From NCBI RefSeq assembly GCF_007655135.1, contig NC_045127.1, forward strand, positions 43,597,538-43,661,537: 64,000 nucleotides of DNA, in the 5' to 3' direction. Both the position numbers and the translations under genes were made by a program. The notes below the pieces were generated by a model. It searched no databases and had not been told where the DNA came from. It worked only from the letters and a program-made list of their open reading frames with translations. Position 1 is the first letter of the stretch; each line of letters opens with the position of its first letter. Positions 60,301 through 64,000 of the stretch are shown here, piece after piece. The DNA comes from Punica granatum. Its lineage: Eukaryota > Streptophyta > Magnoliopsida > Myrtales > Lythraceae.

Positions 60301-61597
60301 GAAAAATTATTTTTTATACTATATAAACTTCAATAAGTTAATGAAAGAATAATATTCGTAACATCTATAAGATTTTAAAGTTAGTATTAAACTGGTTTAT
60401 ATTCTTAATCACATTTCATGCATTAGGTTTCTTGAGTTTGAATAATTTTTTTATAAAATAGGTTCTATCAGAGAATTCTTAATAGCAATTTCACAAAGCT
60501 AACAATGATTTAAACAAATTATTTTTAATTTTAAATAATTCTCAATTTCCTTAAAATTATGAATAATTATTTCATAATGAAATCCTTAAATTTATGAATA
60601 CTTATTTACTTATAACTATGATAAGGGATTAAAATAATAATTATTTAATTTCTATATTACATATTAATTATTAAGACATTGACTATTCTACCCCATTTAT
60701 TAGGGTGGATTCATAATAAATATTTGGATTCACAAGATTGACTTATATTCTATTAAGCACTTATTACATTAAGTACTTCAAATTTAGCAATCAATTTCAG
60801 CGGTTAATTTTAAATTGAGACAAACACATACTTACTTTTTTTATTTAGTGTAATTAATGAACTTCTATCTGGAGAAAAAATACAGTGATGAAATTCGCAT
60901 AAATCTGGTACAAATTGAAATCAGAAACGCCAGATAAAGGAGCATAAATTGGAATAATGGTAAAGGGGGTTGTTGTAGCCAGGTAGGTGACTCATGCTTA
61001 TTGTTGTGTTTTGGTTAGTTGAAGAAAATAATCTATATTTAGGCCTTTTCGAATTAGGGAGGACTGAATTAGACTTCTAAGCTTTCCTAATGATATAATA
61101 CGAGAGGTAGAGCTTTGCCAACCAAATTACCACTGGGTGATGCTATCATGATTGGCTATACAAGACAATCACCATGGTAAAATCTTTTATTACGATTGAA
61201 AAGAAAACAACTACAATGGTTATTTTTTGTAGCCAACTATGGTAAAACCTTCCAAAAACAAAAACAATGTAATAGAACATAGGATTAGGAGGTTGAGATG
61301 AGAGAGCAAAATAAGAGGAGGTTGACTCATGGGAGAAAGAAGAGAAGAGAATAATATTAAGTGGACTATACAGTCGTTAAATTCCCTTCTTTTATTTTAA
61401 ATTGTTATACTTAAACTAAAAATAAGAATTACTCTTGACTTTTTAATTACATCCTCTAAATAAAACAATAGTTACAAATTTGGTCTTTCACTTATATAAT
61501 AATATAAGATAAGACGCTATATTATTTTTCAATATTCAAATTTTAAAATATACCCTTATATTTTTTGGCATCTTTTATTTCCAAGGAAACAATTAAT
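60301..61597. other. AT-rich intergenic DNA, no gene seen
   Basis: No open frame of note and no recognisable repeat family. Confidence 0.4.
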
Positions 61598-62404
61598 TTT
61601 GTTTTAATTAATAATTTAATATATCTATCATACTGAAATGGAAAAAGGAAACTTTCGTCTAACTTTCGACTTCCAAAAATGTCCCTAACAAATATCTTTT
61701 TAAATGGGAGAATGACACTGTTGGTCCTAAATGTTTTTCATTTTTTGACATTGAATCCTAAAAGTTTCACTTCGGAAAATAAAGTCCTAAATTGTTTGGA
61801 AAAGTGGCAGCGGTGGTCATATCCGTCCATTGCCGTAACGAAACCGACAACGTGGAGTTAACGCCGTTAGTTTCGTCGACGTGTCCGTTAAATGCTGACG
61901 TGGCACCCTTGACCCGACCGAAAACTCGAGATTTGACCTGGATCAGAAGGAAAAAGGAACCCGATCGAAACACCATGACCCCATTTGAAACCCCCAAATC
62001 GGCTAACCAACATGGATGCTTTCCTGTGAAAGGGTCGGTCTCGTCTTGAATCGAAATCAAGAAGAAAAAGAATCTGCAGGCCGAGGTAATCTTAAATCAG
62101 ATGCACAAAACCAAGAAAAAGATATTGAAGAAGATTATGCAGGCTCAATTATTAAAAAACGTAGAAAGAAAATGCAATACAAGAGTAATACAGAAGCAGA
62201 GCTTGATTTCTTCTTCTTTGCAAAAATCATTCTGATTTCTTTGATCCTGAAAAAATTTTATCCACTAAACGGAGGAGAGAATTAAGAATTCTGATTTCTT
62301 TGTTTTAATTAATAATTTAATATATCTATCATACTGAAATGGAAAAAGGAAACTTTCGTCTAACTTTCGACTTCCAAAAATGTCCCTAACAAATATCTTT
62401 TAAA
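61598..62404. repeat. ~105-bp direct repeat bracketing a 595-bp segment
   Basis: Copies at 61598-61703 and 62299-62404, both containing ATCTATCATACTGAAATGG and AACTTTCGTCTAACTTTCG, are almost identical; one T-run length difference is seen. They flank a segment that starts with a MULE-like end. The repeats lack TG..CA ends. A weaker third relative of the same unit lies near 62740-62800. Confidence 0.8.
61705..62050. mobile_element. Truncated Mutator-like terminal region
   Basis: It begins GGGAGAATGACACTGTTGGTCC and continues with TTTTTGACATTGAATCCTAA, AAAGTCCTAA, an AAAGTGGCA block and GACGTGGCACC. This is the same order of motifs as the inverted repeat of the MULE at 35034. No opposite-orientation partner is found before the second direct-repeat copy. 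Confidence 0.5.
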
Positions 62405-63910
62405 TTAAGAACCATTAGATGAAATAAAAGATAGAGTTAAATCGGTAAATTCAGACAATAACTACCCCTCATACTTCTGTCTTCCGACTTCTCTCTTCTT
62501 TCTTTTAACCTCACTAACTATTAATCTTAGTAATTAATAAATTTACTTGAAGAAAATGTAAATTTTATATTTACAATTATCTAAAATTACTCAATTAGTA
62601 CATGTAACAAATTAATATGTTAAGATCATGATTGAAAAAGTGTATCAGCAAACTTTACGAAAAATCGCATGTAGATCAGGTATGCATTTAGTGTTAAATA
62701 TAAATATATATATATATATATATTATTGCAAATTGGAGAAAGAAAGTTTCTTATCGAACTCTTGATTTCTAAAAATGTCATTCTTGCAATTTCATTAAAA
62801 AATATAATCGTTAAATTAAAACACAATATGATGAATTAATTACTCCATGACAATTAACAGCTCACAGTTTTCTCTCTTTTCCTCCTTTCACTCATCGTCT
62901 CTTTCCCCTCTCCTTTCTCCAGGCTTTCTTCCCCACCTCAACACCCCCACCCCCACACCCCCCGTGTTGAAAATTAATACATCCCTCGTTGACGTCAATG
63001 ATCGAATCCATCCAACATTTCCATTTCTACATGGAAAATAAAAAAGAAAAAAATTCCAGTTCCTTGTATTTAATGATTTCATTGTACAATATATATTTGG
63101 CTGGGCTATTTCCACAACTAATTGGCTAATACACTCCATTTATTATTTGTTGTACCTAATTACCCTCAATTGCCTATTTATGACTTTAATATATATGGAA
63201 ACACAAATCACTCAACCAAGTCTATCATTTCCATTTTTAATTTATTATCTTTGGTCATTAAATTGCATAAAATCATATACATATAATTTGTATTCCTGAT
63301 TTAATCGTCTTCATGATATGATCATAACATCAAAAGAAAAATCATAAAATTTTATGAAATAAACGAACTTTTATATTAAGTTATACTTACAAAAGCAACT
63401 CATATCTAATATAGAATTATTGAAAAATTCACCATAAAAATTACAATGAACATTCAACATAAATAACAAAAAAATTGTAAAATCAAAAATAAAAATATGA
63501 AAGAGCACATCATAAGCTTCAAGTTGCCATCCCACAAACTTACATAATCCAATCATAAGTTTCAAACTACTTTGCAATTAATAAGTTTCACAAGAAAAAA
63601 GCATATACAAGAATTTGTTTAACGTTGTTATAAAGAACTTCTGTTTAATTTGATGGTCGATGATCGCGAGTCTCAATTATGTGTCTGTGTGGATTTGATG
63701 AGTATACTACAGGAGAAATTAATTTATTGGGCCAGATTATAAGATTTTCCTATTTATTTACAATGATCGATCTTTTCTTACTTTTAGTGAAAACTACTTT
63801 ACTTGAATATAGATACTTTGGTTTGTTTTGTATATTTTAGCATCGAGATTTATAAAAGAGTAATCAAGTTCTAGATAAATTAGATTTGAAATCTTTACAT
63901 AAGAATTTTT
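62405..63910. other. AT-rich intergenic DNA, no gene seen
   Basis: It contains an (AT)n microsatellite at 62704-62724 and a pyrimidine-rich stretch at 62870-62960. No gene is supported. Confidence 0.4.
62704..62724. repeat. (AT)n microsatellite
   Basis: AT dinucleotide run of about 21 bp. Confidence 0.85.
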
Positions 63911-64000
63911 TCGAGTTGGTTCAAGCGGTTCGGCATCTATTCCCCTTAAATAATGTGTCTCGAGTTCGAGTATCTTGTGTGAATTGGATTAGTCGGGGCC
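63911..64000 (+). mobile_element. tRNA-related SINE head, cut by the window end
   Basis: A-box-like TGGTTCAAGCGG at 63917-63928 and B-box-like GAGTTCGAGTA at 63962-63972, about 33 bp apart, fit the internal RNA polymerase III promoter of a plant SINE. No cloverleaf tRNA can be folded. The body and tail lie beyond the window. Confidence 0.4.

Overview
The window is nuclear DNA of a flowering plant, most likely a core eudicot. The evidence is spliced genes with consensus GT..AG introns, AT-rich intergenic DNA, long CT tracts in a 5' leader, and a dense set of plant transposons. The species cannot be named from the sequence alone. Four host protein genes are recognised, all on the minus strand: a HAWAIIAN SKIRT (HWS) F-box/kelch gene (728-1942), a BAG6-type co-chaperone (38403-42249, 2 coding exons), a Golgi RGXT/MGP4-type xylosyltransferase (44500-47067, 4 exons) and an ABIL1-type subunit of the SCAR/WAVE complex (48568-51558, 9 exons). 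From memory of Arabidopsis locus numbers, BAG6 and ABIL1 are near neighbours at At2g46240/At2g46225 and HWS lies at At3g61590 in the duplicated sister block, so the window looks like a preserved piece of that ancestral block, split by about 36 kb of transposon-rich DNA.

Layout. 1-3270: HWS, its probable 5'-UTR intron and a CT-rich leader. 3270-12108: AT-rich intergenic DNA with microsatellites and one GC-rich island. 12109-32838: a three-layer nest. The outermost layer is a small CACTA-like element with subterminal repeats built on TTAGCGAGGGA. Inside it sits a 19.5-kb LTR element with ~4.2-kb LTRs and a 6.3-kb internal region without pol (LARD-like). Inside that element's 5' LTR sits a young Copia element with a 1322-residue open gag-pol. 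35034-36187: a Mutator-like element with long inverted repeats, a 10-bp target duplication and a coding-like insert (Pack-MULE candidate). 38403-51558: the three-gene cluster. 53451-53849: a MITE. 54827-60055: an old, broken Copia element on the minus strand. 60056-64000: AT-rich DNA with a truncated MULE-like end bracketed by a ~105-bp direct repeat, and a tRNA-like SINE head at the window edge.

The most unusual structure is the young Copia. Its outer LTRs (185 bp, type A) differ at only 2 positions, yet between gag-pol and the 3' LTR it carries a second, unrelated 284-bp LTR-like block (type B). A polypurine tract lies directly before this block and a tRNA-Met-type primer-binding site directly after it. 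Read left to right the order is LTR-A, PBS, gag-pol, PPT, LTR-B, PBS, 50 bp, PPT, LTR-A. This looks like a short TRIM-type element that acquired the coding region and 3' LTR of an autonomous Copia and then moved as one unit.

The host genes have ordinary, unrelated jobs: protein turnover and organ boundaries (HWS), stress co-chaperone (BAG6), pectin RG-II side-chain synthesis (RGXT) and actin nucleation (ABIL1). No operon-like logic is expected. BAG6 has a near-perfect heat-shock element touching a G-box about 110 bp upstream of its TATA box, consistent with heat control.
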